DNA of 36,664 nt from Tessaracoccus sp. OH4464_COT-324 (GCF_003932855.1 NZ_RQYZ01000024.1:1-36664); one strand, 5' to 3'; shown: positions 1-8,678, counted from the first letter of the stretch. The notes: generated from the letters alone by a model not told the origin. Numbers and translations: made by a program.

Positions 1-2260
1 CCACCAAACCCCGCCAGCTCTCCACCGCCTCCTCGGCCACCTTCAACGCACCAACCCGATCCCCACAATCCCCCAACCGGACGCCCAGGTTGTTCAACGC
101 CATCGCCCGGCGCGCCTCGTCGTCGCCGGCCTGGGCCAGCAGCACCTCCGCGGCCAGCCTCGCCAGCTGCCTCAGGTAGGTGTGGCCCGCGGGGATGTCG
201 TCGTGCAGCTCGTCCGCCGGCAGCCGGCCCGCGCTCGTCGCCCGCCCCAGCGCGCCGACCAGCGGGCCGCCCTGCCGCCCCGCCACGGCCAGCGCCGCCC
301 GCCACAGGTGCGGGCCCCGGGCCAGCAGCGCATCCGCCAACACCCCCGCCGGGCCCTCCCCCTGCGAAGCGCAGCGGGTGGCGGCCTCGCACACGTGCTC
401 CTGCCGCCACGCCAGCTGGGACACGCGCCGCCCCAGCCAGGCCGGGCAGTCGTCGGCCCAAATCCGCGGATCGGCCTCCAGATCACCCGGCAGTACCCGC
501 CCGAGCAGCTCGCCCGGATCCCCGGCGCCGCCCACGCCGTCGACGAACGTGCGCACGATGAGCCGCTCCGCCACCGGGTCGGGGCGCAGCACGGCCGGGC
601 CGCCGCCGGGCGGGCACAGCTGCCGCGCGAAAAACTCCCCCAGGCGCGCCCGCCTCGCCTCGTCGCCCAACCCCGCCAGCGGGGCCAACACCTCCGCCAC
701 CTCGGCCGACTCCCGCGGCCCCACCAGGCTCAGCACCGCCGCAGCCCGGCGCAGCTCGTGCTCCGCCGTCGCCAGGTCGCACGCCGCCAGCGCCGCCCGC
801 CAGCGGGCCAGCTCGTGGCCGAGCACCGCGTCGTACAGCCCGCCCTGCGTCTCCGGCAGCTCCCCCGCCCCGTCGCGCTCCACCAACAGCCAGCCGTGCA
901 GCACCTGATCCAGCGCCGTCCAGCGCACCCGCTCGGGCAGCGGCGGCACCTCCGGCACCGGCACCCCGGCCCGATCGGCGAAGGCGGCCGCCGCGCGCCC
1001 CACCAGCCCCGCGCCCGGCTCCGGGTGCGGCGGCAGCCGCAGCGTCTCCCCCGCCCGCACCACCACGCTCGCCTTCGCCAGCTCACGCCACAACTCGTCC
1101 AGCCACTGCCCCACCGTGCGGGCCGTGAGCAGCACCCGCGTCGCCGCGCCCCGCCCCCGCAGGCGGCGCAGCACCGGCAGCAGCCGCTCCGCCGAAAGCT
1201 CCTCCGCGTAATCCACGACGAGCAGCAGATCGCAGCCCACCCGCCCCAGCCAGTCCAGCTCCCGCTCCCGCAACAGGCCCGCATCCCCCCGAACACCCGC
1301 AGCCCCCTCCCAGGCCCCCGGCAGGCCGTCCCGGCTCAGGAAACGCGCATACCAGCCCCGCTCCGCCAGCCGGGCGCACAACTCCGCCGCCAGGCGGGTC
1401 TTGCCGGAACCACCCACGCCCTCCACGGCCCGCACCCCAAACCCGCCGCGCGCATCCTCCGCCCAGGCCAGCAGCTCGTCGAGCTCCGCCCGCTCCACGA
1501 ACGGCACCACCCCCGTGCGCGCCTCCACCAGCCGCAGCGCAGACCGGTCGCCGACCGCCTCCGAATACCCCGGCTCCAGCAGCACCGACTCCGTCGGCGG
1601 CTCGTACACCGAACGCGGCGGCTCCAACCCCAGCCGCAGCGCCCCAACATCCAGGCACACCTCCCAGCGCCAGTCCGCGAGATACCCCGCGCCCCCGGCG
1701 AGCGCCTCCGCCCAGTCGCCGTCGCGCGCCACCCGGGTGACGTCGACCGCCAGCAGCGCCCCCGGCGCGTCGGGCGAGCGGCGCGCCTCCTCCGCGAGCG
1801 CGAAACCCTCCAACTCGAACGGCTCGCGCCACACCGCCTCCCCGCCCGACGACGGCGCGGGCCAGGCCCAATCCAGCGGCACGAGCACGATCGCGTGCCG
1901 CGCACCCCCGTCGCGCACCACCAGCAGCAGCGGCCGCAGCCCCGCGTCCAGCGCCGCACTGCAATAGGCAACACACAAATCCAGGCACGTGCCCGCCCCT
2001 GGCTCCGCCCACACCTCCTCCACCGGCCGCACGAACTGCCTGCCGGGCCGGCTGTCCGTGGGCTCGTGCGTGTAGCGGATGCCGCGCGCCACCATCGCGT
2101 CGAACAGCTGCCGCGCGCGCTCCGCCCGCGTGCCCAGCTCCGCAAGCGGCAGCAGCCGCCTGATGCGGCTCGGCACCAGCCAAGGCACCACCCCGGTGGG
2201 GATGTGCCCGGCCAGCAGCTCCGGCTCGGCCGCGCTGTCCCACTCGAACCGCTCACGCAT
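1..2260 (-). CDS. Transglutaminase-like / STAND NTPase / TPR protein (partial, runs off the left edge)
   Basis: The reading frame stays open from ATG at 2260 to the window edge, giving at least 752 codons. I read three parts. Residues about 45-180 look like a transglutaminase-like domain: Cys92 in GTCLDLC, His122 in RHAIVLV and a possible third residue Asp173 in AVDVT. Residues about 250-600 are a P-loop NTPase module with Walker A GVGGSGKT (281-288), Walker B LLLVVDY (345-351) and a sensor-like LLTART (377-382), typical of STAND ATPases. The last visible part (ALNNLGVRLGDCGD, then ALKVAEEAVE) is a TPR unit, and more repeats probably follow outside the window. No signal peptide or membrane segment is seen, so it should be cytoplasmic. 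The start overlaps the stop of the upstream hydrolase by 8 nt (ATGCGTGA), implying translational coupling. STAND proteins commonly sense a ligand through repeats and switch on an effector; that role here is inference. Confidence 0.8.
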   Translation of the reverse strand, partial: MRERFEWDSAAEPELLAGHIPTGVVPWLVPSRIRRLLPLAELGTRAERARQLFDAMVARGIRYTHEPTDSRPGRQFVRPVEEVWAEPGAGTCLDLCVAYCSAALDAGLRPLLLVVRDGGARHAIVLVPLDWAWPAPSSGGEAVWREPFELEGFALAEEARRSPDAPGALLAVDVTRVARDGDWAEALAGGAGYLADWRWEVCLDVGALRLGLEPPRSVYEPPTESVLLEPGYSEAVGDRSALRLVEARTGVVPFVERAELDELLAWAEDARGGFGVRAVEGVGGSGKTRLAAELCARLAERGWYARFLSRDGLPGAWEGAAGVRGDAGLLRERELDWLGRVGCDLLLVVDYAEELSAERLLPVLRRLRGRGAATRVLLTARTVGQWLDELWRELAKASVVVRAGETLRLPPHPEPGAGLVGRAAAAFADRAGVPVPEVPPLPERVRWTALDQVLHGWLLVERDGAGELPETQGGLYDAVLGHELARWRAALAACDLATAEHELRRAAAVLSLVGPRESAEVAEVLAPLAGLGDEARRARLGEFFARQLCPPGGGPAVLRPDPVAERLIVRTFVDGVGGAGDPGELLGRVLPGDLEADPRIWADDCPAWLGRRVSQLAWRQEHVCEAATRCASQGEGPAGVLADALLARGPHLWRAALAVAGRQGGPLVGALGRATSAGRLPADELHDDIPAGHTYLRQLARLAAEVLLAQAGDDEARRAMALNNLGVRLGDCGDRVGALKVAEEAVESWRGLV

Positions 2261-3620
2261 CGATCGCCCCAATCGTCGTGTCCAACCGCAGCCGATCCCG
2301 GCCCGGCACATGATCAAACTGCACCCGCAGCGTATGCACCCCCGCGGGCAGCCCCGGCACCTCCGCCACCCAGCCGTCGCCCGCCCGCCACGTCTCCAGC
2401 CGCCGAGCGCCCAACGACACCCGCGGCGCGGCCTCCCCGCGCTCGGGGGCGTCGAGCCCGATGCCGAGCCGCACCGGCTCGCCCGCGGGCACCACGTCGT
2501 CGTGATCCAGCAGGATGAACGGCTCCGCCCGGTGGGCCTCGTCGCCGCGCGTCTGCGCCGGGAAATCCGGCAGGGCGTAATCCCGCACTTTGGTCACCAC
2601 CTCCTCCACATAGGACAGGCCCACGTGCTTCGCGCTGCGCCGATCCCACTGCCCCCGCTGCTCATGCAGCCAGGGCGGGATGGCGCTGTACATCGGCACG
2701 GTGCCGTCGCCCTGCCCCAGCCCGGCGAGCTCCCCGGCCAGCCAGCGCGGGTCGCTCTTCTCCACCCGCAGCTCGCCGCCTGCCAGCACCACCCTGGACG
2801 GCGTGGAATGGCCCCGGCTGTAGTTGGCCGACCAGACCAGTCGCTTGGCCGGGTCGGCGGTGAGGCGCTGCACCTCGTCGAGCAGCTCCCGATGGCGCTC
2901 GTAGGCGCGCGCGGCCGCTCCCCGAAACCCGTCGTAGCCGACGGCCAGGTCGTGCACCCGCACGTCCGCCTCCCCATCCTCCACCGCCTTGTTCTTCGGC
3001 AGCAGCTCGAAGGGCGATTCCCAGCCGCGCAGCACCTCCGCCGCCGCCGCATTGCGCCCCAGCCCGATCCGCGGCCCGTACAGCAGCGTGTCGATCGCCT
3101 TCGCCGCCCCGAGAAACGGGGTGCCCAGCGTGAAGATCCGCTCCGTCACCTCGTACCCGCCCAGCATCGCCCACCACCAGGCGGCCACCAGCCCACCCAT
3201 CGAGTGCGCCACCACGATCACCCGCCGGCCCTCACCCAGCCGCCAGCGCAGCTCCTCGGCCAGCAGCTCCGCGCTGGCCGAGATCGAGCGCCGAAAATCG
3301 TAGGGGAAGCACAGCAGGTGCGCGTGCGGGTTGTCCCACCGCCCAGGCCGGGCCACCGCCTGACCCGCCGGCCCCAGCCGCAGCGCCCCCATCAGCTCAC
3401 GCACCAGCCGGCCGTACCCCGGGATCAGCGACCACGGCCCCACCGCAAGATCACCGATCAACCCCACCGGGGTCAACCGGTTGTCCAGGCTCAGCCGCCC
3501 CGGCTCCACCAACGCCCGCCCCAGCTCGCCCGGCGACATCGCCCACACCTTGCGGCCGCGCTCATCCACGAGCTCCGAGCCGCCGATCCCCGGGATGACA
3601 ACCACCAGATACTTGCTCAT
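2253..3620 (-). CDS. LCAT-like alpha/beta hydrolase (lipase/acyltransferase fold), cytoplasmic
   Basis: This 455-residue protein shows the lecithin:cholesterol acyltransferase-type hydrolase pattern: oxyanion region IPGIGGSEL (9-17), nucleophile elbow AHSMGG with Ser140, acid Asp305 in GDGTVP and His332 in KHVGL. Residues about 365-455 form a beta-rich tail resembling an Ig-like sandwich. There is no signal peptide, unlike secreted lipases, so it probably acts inside the cell. AGGAGG lies 6 nt before the ATG at 3620; another ATG at 3623 is only 3 nt from it, so I prefer 3620. A TAGGTT-like -10 box (3639-3644) may give it its own transcript, but I see no good -35. Its stop overlaps the start of the transglutaminase/STAND/TPR gene, so the two are made together. 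It is probably an effector or partner of that NTPase acting on lipids or acyl esters (inference); the substrate is unknown. Confidence 0.85.
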   Translation of the reverse strand: MSKYLVVVIPGIGGSELVDERGRKVWAMSPGELGRALVEPGRLSLDNRLTPVGLIGDLAVGPWSLIPGYGRLVRELMGALRLGPAGQAVARPGRWDNPHAHLLCFPYDFRRSISASAELLAEELRWRLGEGRRVIVVAHSMGGLVAAWWWAMLGGYEVTERIFTLGTPFLGAAKAIDTLLYGPRIGLGRNAAAAEVLRGWESPFELLPKNKAVEDGEADVRVHDLAVGYDGFRGAAARAYERHRELLDEVQRLTADPAKRLVWSANYSRGHSTPSRVVLAGGELRVEKSDPRWLAGELAGLGQGDGTVPMYSAIPPWLHEQRGQWDRRSAKHVGLSYVEEVVTKVRDYALPDFPAQTRGDEAHRAEPFILLDHDDVVPAGEPVRLGIGLDAPERGEAAPRVSLGARRLETWRAGDGWVAEVPGLPAGVHTLRVQFDHVPGRDRLRLDTTIGAIDA

Positions 3621-3685
3621 CATGGGCCTCCTGGCGGCAACCTACCCCCAGCGGACGCCCGCCGCGCCGCGCGCACGAGAAACGC

Positions 3686-4786
3686 TCAACCGCGTTGCGC
3701 GCCTCCCACCCGACGGTGCAAGGCCAGCATCTGCGCCACCGTGCCCGGCCAGCCGTACTGCTCCGCCCGCAGCCTGGCCGCGGCCCGCACCTCCGCCTGC
3801 GGCCGCGCCCACAGGCGCTCCACCGCGTCCGCCAACGACGCCGCATCCGGCGCCCCCCACTCCCCCGACGACGCATCCACCAGCTCGCGCGCCCCGCCCC
3901 GGTCGGCCGTCACGACGGGGGTCCCGCTGGCCAGCGCCTCCAGCACCGCCAGCCCGAACGTCTCCGACGGGCACACCGACAGGCTGACGTCGTGCGTCGC
4001 GAAGGCCCGCGCGACGTCGGCGCGGCCACGCGTGAACCCCCGGAACCGCACCGGCGCCTCCCCCACCAGGGCGCGCACCTCGTCGACGTCCGGCCCGGTG
4101 CCATACACGTCCATCCGCACCGGCAGCCCCCGGCGGTGCAGCTCCACCGCCGTCGCCACCGCCAGGCCCGGCGACTTCTCGTGGCTCACCCGCCCGACGT
4201 AGCACAACTTCAGCACCCCGTCCGCCTCCGGCGCGCCCGCGTCGGGGTGGAACGTGTCCAGGTCGACGCCCAGCGGCACCAGCTGCGGCCGCACCCCGAT
4301 CAGCGAAAACTCCTCTGCCGCATACCGGCTCGTCACGACGATGGTGTCGAATCGCCTGGCCAGGCGCCGGTTCAGCGCGGCGACGGCGCGCCGGACGCCG
4401 CCGTCGCGCCGCAGCCACATCGTCGCCATCTCGCTCAACCGCTCGTGGCTGAACAGCACCGACCCGACGCCGCTGCGCCGCGCCCAGCCCGTCACCGCCG
4501 GCAGCGTCCACTTGTCCGAAACCTCGATGCTGGTGGGCCGAAACCGCTTCAGCACCTCCATGACCCGCCACGGCTCCACGATCATCCGGTACATGCCGCT
4601 CACCCGCGGGGCCCGCACGTAGACCGTCATGCCATACTCGTCCTCGATGGTGAGGTCGCGGCGTCCCGGGCAGACGAACAGCCGCTCGTGCCCGGCGGCG
4701 GCATAGCCCCTGCCGAGCTCCTCAATCACGACCCGCATGCCGCCCGAGGTGGGCGAAACAAAATTGGCCAGCTGGGCGATCCTCAT
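3686..4786 (-). CDS. GT4 glycosyltransferase, PimC/MgtA-like mannosyltransferase
   Basis: A GT-B fold family 4 glycosyltransferase of 366 residues. The N-terminus (AQLANFVSPTSGG) and the motifs EVSDKWTL, SHERLSEM and VPLGVDLDTFHP match the actinobacterial PimC/MgtA group, which transfers mannose from GDP-mannose to phosphatidylinositol mannosides or glycolipids at the inner face of the membrane. The C-terminal half has CYVGRVSHEKSP and the EX7E donor-binding motif in SETFGLAVLEA. An ATG at 4795 is in frame, but the ATG at 4786 has AGGA at good distance and aligns with the family start. It follows the ABC ATPase gene by 24 nt and is probably co-transcribed with it or starts its own unit. The family assignment is firm; the exact acceptor is inference. 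Confidence 0.85.
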   Translation of the reverse strand: MRIAQLANFVSPTSGGMRVVIEELGRGYAAAGHERLFVCPGRRDLTIEDEYGMTVYVRAPRVSGMYRMIVEPWRVMEVLKRFRPTSIEVSDKWTLPAVTGWARRSGVGSVLFSHERLSEMATMWLRRDGGVRRAVAALNRRLARRFDTIVVTSRYAAEEFSLIGVRPQLVPLGVDLDTFHPDAGAPEADGVLKLCYVGRVSHEKSPGLAVATAVELHRRGLPVRMDVYGTGPDVDEVRALVGEAPVRFRGFTRGRADVARAFATHDVSLSVCPSETFGLAVLEALASGTPVVTADRGGARELVDASSGEWGAPDAASLADAVERLWARPQAEVRAAARLRAEQYGWPGTVAQMLALHRRVGGAQRG

Positions 4787-4810
4787 GGCATCCATCCTGC
4801 CAGAGGCGGA

Positions 4811-5608
4811 TCACGCCCCGTCGAGCAACGTGCGATCGGACAGCTGCGCGCCCTTGATCCTGGTGAACGCGTCCGCCAGCTGACCCGCCGTCACCTTGCG
4901 CTTCTCCTGCTCATCCACCTCCAGGATGATGCCACCCTCGTGCATCATGATCAGCCGGTTGCCCAACTCGATCGCGTGGGACATGTTGTGGGTCACCATC
5001 AGCGCCGTCAGGTTGTGCTCCGCGATCAGCTGCTCGGTGAGCCGGGAGATCAGCTCCGCACGCGACGGGTCGAGCGCGGCCGTGTGCTCGTCGAGCAGCA
5101 GGATCGACGGCCTCTGATGCGCGGCCATCAGCAGGCTCAGCGCCTGGCGCTGCCCGCCGGAAAGCATCCCCACCCGCATCGCGAGCCGGTTCTCCAGCCC
5201 CAAATCCAGCTTCGCCAGCGCCTCCCGGTAGACGTCGCGCTTCTTGTGGGTGACGGCCATCCGGAGGCCGCGCCTGCGGCCCCGATCGAACGCGATCGCC
5301 AGGTTCTCCTCGATCGTCATGTGCGGCGCCGTGCCCGCCATCGGATCCTGAAACACGCGCGCCACCCAGCGCGCCCGCCGATGCTCCGGCACCCGCGACA
5401 CGTCGCGGCCGTCGATCAGGATCTGCCCGCCGTCGAGCCCGTAACGGCCCGCGATGCAGTTCAGCAGCGTCGACTTGCCCGCACCGTTGGAGCCGATCAC
5501 CGTCACGAAGTCGCCTTCCGCGAGGCTGAGGGAGATCCCGTCGAGGGCGGTGCGCTCGTTGACCGTCTTCGGGAAGAACCGCTTGGTGACGTCGCGGATT
5601 TCCAGCAT
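4811..5608 (-). CDS. ABC transporter ATP-binding protein of a TrpXYZ-like importer
   Basis: A 265-residue ABC ATPase with Walker A GSNGAGKST (39-47), Q-loop VFQDP, signature LSGGQRQ, Walker B ILLLDEHTAAL and H-loop MVTHN. In the Walker B end it has DEHTAAL rather than the usual DEPT, which is characteristic of the ATPases paired with the PF04392-type binding proteins encoded upstream. A longer frame exists upstream, but the true start is the ATG at 5608: it overlaps the permease stop by one base (TGATG) and begins with the usual MLEIRDVTK. It powers uptake of a small molecule by the permease and the two lipoproteins. Confidence 0.93.
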   Translation of the reverse strand: MLEIRDVTKRFFPKTVNERTALDGISLSLAEGDFVTVIGSNGAGKSTLLNCIAGRYGLDGGQILIDGRDVSRVPEHRRARWVARVFQDPMAGTAPHMTIEENLAIAFDRGRRRGLRMAVTHKKRDVYREALAKLDLGLENRLAMRVGMLSGGQRQALSLLMAAHQRPSILLLDEHTAALDPSRAELISRLTEQLIAEHNLTALMVTHNMSHAIELGNRLIMMHEGGIILEVDEQEKRKVTAGQLADAFTRIKGAQLSDRTLLDGA

Positions 5609-6507
5609 CACAGTCCCCCTTCCACGTGGGCCAGGCGCCGCTTGCGTTCCCGACGCATCCGCCTCAGCGGCGACAGCTTCGGAATCGTGAGCGCGAGCAC
5701 GACGAGCACCGCCGAGATCAGCTTCATGTCGTTGGGATTGAGGCCCGCCGACAACGCCAGCTGGATGATGACGCGGTAGATCACGGAACCCAGCGCGGCG
5801 GCGGTGACCGCCTGCCACACCGCGGTCATGCCGAAGATGGCCTGCCCGACGATCACCGACGCCAAGCCCGCAACGATGAGGCCGATGCCCATCTGGATGT
5901 CCGCGTAGCCGTTGTACTGCGCCAGCAGCGCCCCCGCGAGCGCCACCAGCCCGTTCGACAGGGCCAGCCCGACGATCTTCGCCCCGCCCGTGCTGATGCC
6001 CTGCGCGCGGGCCATGTCCTCGTTGTCCCCGGTGGCGCGCAGCGCGACGCCGTACTCGGTGCCGAGGAACCAATACACCACGGCCCCGACAGCCACCACC
6101 ATGAGCGCGAACAACCCGACGGCGGCCCACGTGCCCAGCCAACCCCAGTCCCGCAGCGGCGTGAACAGCGTCTCGGCGCGCAACAGCGGCACGTTCGCCT
6201 TACCCATGATGCGCAGGTTGATCGAATACAGCGCGATCTGCGTCAGGATGCCCGCGAGCAGCGGGTTGATGCCCGCCCACACGTGCAGCGCCCCCGTGAC
6301 CACGCCCGCGAGCATGCCCGCGACGACCGCCGCCGCCACCGCCGCCCACGGGTCGACGCCCGCGACGATCAGCACCGCCGTCATGGCCGCGCCCGTGGTG
6401 TAGGAGCCGTCAACGGTCAGGTCGGGAAAGTCGAGCACCCGGTAGGTGAGGTAGACACCGATCGCCATCACCGCGTACAGCAGGCCGATCTCCAGCGCAA
6501 CAACCAT
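5608..6507 (-). CDS. ABC transporter permease (LivH/BPD_transp_2 type)
   Basis: A 299-residue integral membrane protein with about eight or nine hydrophobic segments, such as LLYAVMAIGVYLTYRVL at the N-terminus and LISAVLVVLALTIPKL near the end. The motif FPDLTVDGSYTTGAA near residue 30 and GLALSNGLVALAGALLAQ in the middle are typical of permeases paired with PF04392-type binding proteins. The last residues are basic (RRMRRERKRR), as expected for a cytoplasmic tail. Start ATG 6507 lies 13 nt after the binding-protein stop with only a weak ribosome-binding site; an in-frame upstream extension is Arg/Pro-rich and is not part of the protein. The stop overlaps the ATPase start (TGATG). Confidence 0.92.
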   Translation of the reverse strand: MVVALEIGLLYAVMAIGVYLTYRVLDFPDLTVDGSYTTGAAMTAVLIVAGVDPWAAVAAAVVAGMLAGVVTGALHVWAGINPLLAGILTQIALYSINLRIMGKANVPLLRAETLFTPLRDWGWLGTWAAVGLFALMVVAVGAVVYWFLGTEYGVALRATGDNEDMARAQGISTGGAKIVGLALSNGLVALAGALLAQYNGYADIQMGIGLIVAGLASVIVGQAIFGMTAVWQAVTAAALGSVIYRVIIQLALSAGLNPNDMKLISAVLVVLALTIPKLSPLRRMRRERKRRLAHVEGGL

Positions 6508-6520
6508 CTCGTGCGCCCCG

Positions 6521-7486
6521 CTAGAACTTCTTGGCGGCGCGGGCGACGACCGCCTCCGGCAGCGTGACGCCCTGCTCCTGGGCCGCACCCACGTTGACGA
6601 ACAGGTCGAACTCCTTCTGCGTCTCGACGGCGAGGTCGCCCGGCTTGTCGCCCGCGAGGATCCGCACCGCCAGCTTGGCGGCGTCGCGGCCCTGCTGCGT
6701 GTAGTTGACGCTGAGGCCGGCGGCAGCGCCGCGCTCCATCGTCGCCTCGTCGGAGGCGAACACGGGGATCCTGCGCGAACTCGCCACCTGGATCACCGAC
6801 TCCGCCGCCGACACCACGACGTTGTCGGTGGGGATGAGGAAAGCGTCCACGTCGAGCGATTGCGCGGCCTGGGCCACCTCGTTCGAGTTGGTGACAGTGG
6901 CGGTGAGCACCGTGAGGCCCAGCTCCCCGGCCGCCTGCTCGGCCTCGCGCACCTGCACCGCCGAGTTGACCTCGCCGGAAGAGTACACGATGCCCAGTCG
7001 TTTCGCCTCCGGCAGCACCTCACGCACCAGTTCGAGCTGCTCCTTCATCGGGTTCAGGTCGGACACTCCGGTGACGTTGCCGCCGGGCACCTCCCAGCCC
7101 TGCACCAGCTCGGCCGACACCGGGTCGGTGACGGCGGCGAACACGATGGGCCTGTCGGTGATGGCCTGCGCCAGCGACTGCGCCGACGGGGTGGCGATCG
7201 CGTAGAACAGGTCCGCGTCACTGGCGGCAAAGGTGCTGGCGATGCTGGTGAGCGTCGCCTGATCCCCGTTCGCGTTCTGCAGCTCCACGGCGAGGTTCTT
7301 GCCCTCGACGTAGCCCGCCTCCTTGAGCTCTTCCAGGAAGCCCGCCTGCGCCGCGTCGAGCGCGGGATGGCTCACGTAGTTGACGATGGCCACCTTGACC
7401 GCCTTCTCGCTCTGCGCGGCCTCGCCGCAGCCGGTCAGCGCAAGCGCCGCCACAGCCACCGCGACGATCCCCTTGGGCCACTTCAT
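6521..7486 (-). CDS. ABC transporter substrate-binding lipoprotein, PF04392-like (copy 1)
   Basis: A 321-residue secreted lipoprotein: a basic start (MKWPKG), a hydrophobic core and lipobox LTGC with Cys near residue 20, then a two-lobed periplasmic-binding fold. Motifs such as HPALDAAQAGF, NANGDQATLTSIAS, RPIVFAAVTDP and PGGNVTGVSD are diagnostic of the ABC_sub_bind family that includes TrpX of streptococci. AAGGAGG sits 7 nt before the ATG at 7486. It is clearly paralogous to the gene immediately upstream (7568-8569). The ligand is not visible from sequence; aromatic amino acids are known for some relatives, so that is a possibility only. Confidence 0.92.
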   Translation of the reverse strand: MKWPKGIVAVAVAALALTGCGEAAQSEKAVKVAIVNYVSHPALDAAQAGFLEELKEAGYVEGKNLAVELQNANGDQATLTSIASTFAASDADLFYAIATPSAQSLAQAITDRPIVFAAVTDPVSAELVQGWEVPGGNVTGVSDLNPMKEQLELVREVLPEAKRLGIVYSSGEVNSAVQVREAEQAAGELGLTVLTATVTNSNEVAQAAQSLDVDAFLIPTDNVVVSAAESVIQVASSRRIPVFASDEATMERGAAAGLSVNYTQQGRDAAKLAVRILAGDKPGDLAVETQKEFDLFVNVGAAQEQGVTLPEAVVARAAKKF

Positions 7487-7567
7487 CGTTGTTCCTCCTT
7501 GTCCCACGGCCAGGCAAGACAAGACCCTAACCCGAGACAAGCCGGGCTCCCAGGGCCCGTCCACGCC

Positions 7568-8569
7568 TCAGACGGTGCGGTCGGCCCGTCCGGTGACGGA
7601 CTTGGGCAGCTCCACGCCCATGCGCTGCGCGGCCGCCGGGTTGACGGTGAGCTCCAGCTGGCGCTGGATCTCGGCGGGCGTGGTCGCCGGGTCGGCGCCC
7701 TCCAGGATCCTGACGATCAGCTCTGCGGTCTGCTCGCCCTGGGCCCGGTAGTCGGTGGCGAACGAGACCGCGGCCCCACGCGCCACCGAGTCCGCGTCGG
7801 AGGTGAACAGCAGCGCCTTCTTCGCCTCCGCCACCTGCACCAGCGACTCGATGGCCGTCACTACCACGTTGTCGTTGCCCACCCAGTAGGCCTGGACGTC
7901 GAGCGATTCCGCCGCCTGCGCCACCTCCGAGGAGTTCACGACGGTGGCCACCTGCACCTCGATCCCGGCAGCCTCGGCGGCGGCCTGGAAAGCCTTCGCC
8001 TGCACCTCCGCGTTCACCTCGGACGACGTGTACACGATGCCGATCCTCCTCACCTCCGGCAGGATCTCGCGCAGCACCGTCAGCTGCTGGTCGGCCGGGA
8101 TCGAGTCGGAGGTGCCGGTGACGTTCCCGCCGGGGGCGGCCATCGTCGAGACGAGGCCGGCCGCGACGGGGTCGGTCACCGAAGCGAACACGATGGGGCG
8201 ATCGGAGATCACCTGCGCGAGCGCCTGGGCCGGCGGCGTCGCGATGGCGATGTAGAGGTCGTGATCGCTGGCGGCATAGGTGTTGGCGATGCTGGTGAGG
8301 GTCGCCTGGTCGCCCTGCGGGTTCGCGAGCTCGATCGACAGGTTCTGGCCCTCGACGTAGCCGGCCTGGCGGAGCCCGTCCTTGATGCCCTCGTAGATCA
8401 GGTCCAACGACGGGTGGGAGACAATGGTCACCGCCCCGATCCGCACGTCCTTCTTGCCCGGCTGCCCGGCGGCCGGGCCGGATCCGCCGGGCGCGGCGGG
8501 CGGCGTCGCGGTGGTGCAGGCGGCCAGCAGCAGGGCGGCGGCCGCCCCCAGCAGGAGTCTGCGCTTCAT
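7568..8569 (-). CDS. ABC transporter substrate-binding lipoprotein, PF04392-like (copy 2)
   Basis: A 333-residue lipoprotein with signal MKRRLLLGAAAALLL and lipobox LAAC (Cys18), then a Pro/Gly-rich tether of about 20 residues and the same two-lobed fold as the downstream copy. Shared motifs include HPSLDLIYEGIKDG, NPQGDQATLTSIAN, RPIVFASVTDP and APGGNVTGTSD. AAGGAGA lies 5 nt before the ATG. It is the first gene of the importer operon (two binding proteins, permease, ATPase). A TACAGT -10-like box at 8599-8604 would start transcription about 20 nt before the gene, but no clear -35 is seen. Two paralogous binding proteins sharing one translocator suggests two related ligands. Confidence 0.92.
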   Translation of the reverse strand: MKRRLLLGAAAALLLAACTTATPPAAPGGSGPAAGQPGKKDVRIGAVTIVSHPSLDLIYEGIKDGLRQAGYVEGQNLSIELANPQGDQATLTSIANTYAASDHDLYIAIATPPAQALAQVISDRPIVFASVTDPVAAGLVSTMAAPGGNVTGTSDSIPADQQLTVLREILPEVRRIGIVYTSSEVNAEVQAKAFQAAAEAAGIEVQVATVVNSSEVAQAAESLDVQAYWVGNDNVVVTAIESLVQVAEAKKALLFTSDADSVARGAAVSFATDYRAQGEQTAELIVRILEGADPATTPAEIQRQLELTVNPAAAQRMGVELPKSVTGRADRTV

Positions 8570-8678
8570 CGGGTTCTCCTTCCCTCGACCTGGCCCTCAC
8601 TGTAGTGCCCGCGGGAGCCGACACGCGCTTGGCTCTACCGTGAGTTTCGCAAAAATGTGTGCTTTTCCCGGCAACGCA

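Noticed and set aside
182-2518. Long plus-strand reading frame (778 codons), Arg/Pro/Gln-rich
   Set aside because: It is antisense to the STAND and hydrolase genes, has no recognisable motif, and its composition is that of a reversed high-GC coding frame.
2079-4202. Long plus-strand reading frame opposite the hydrolase and glycosyltransferase genes
   Set aside because: Low-complexity His/Pro/Arg composition and no ribosome-binding site; a shadow of genes with strong motifs.
5609-6142. Extended start for the ABC ATPase
   Set aside because: The extension is an out-of-frame reading of the permease gene; the ATG at 5608 gives the conserved N-terminus.
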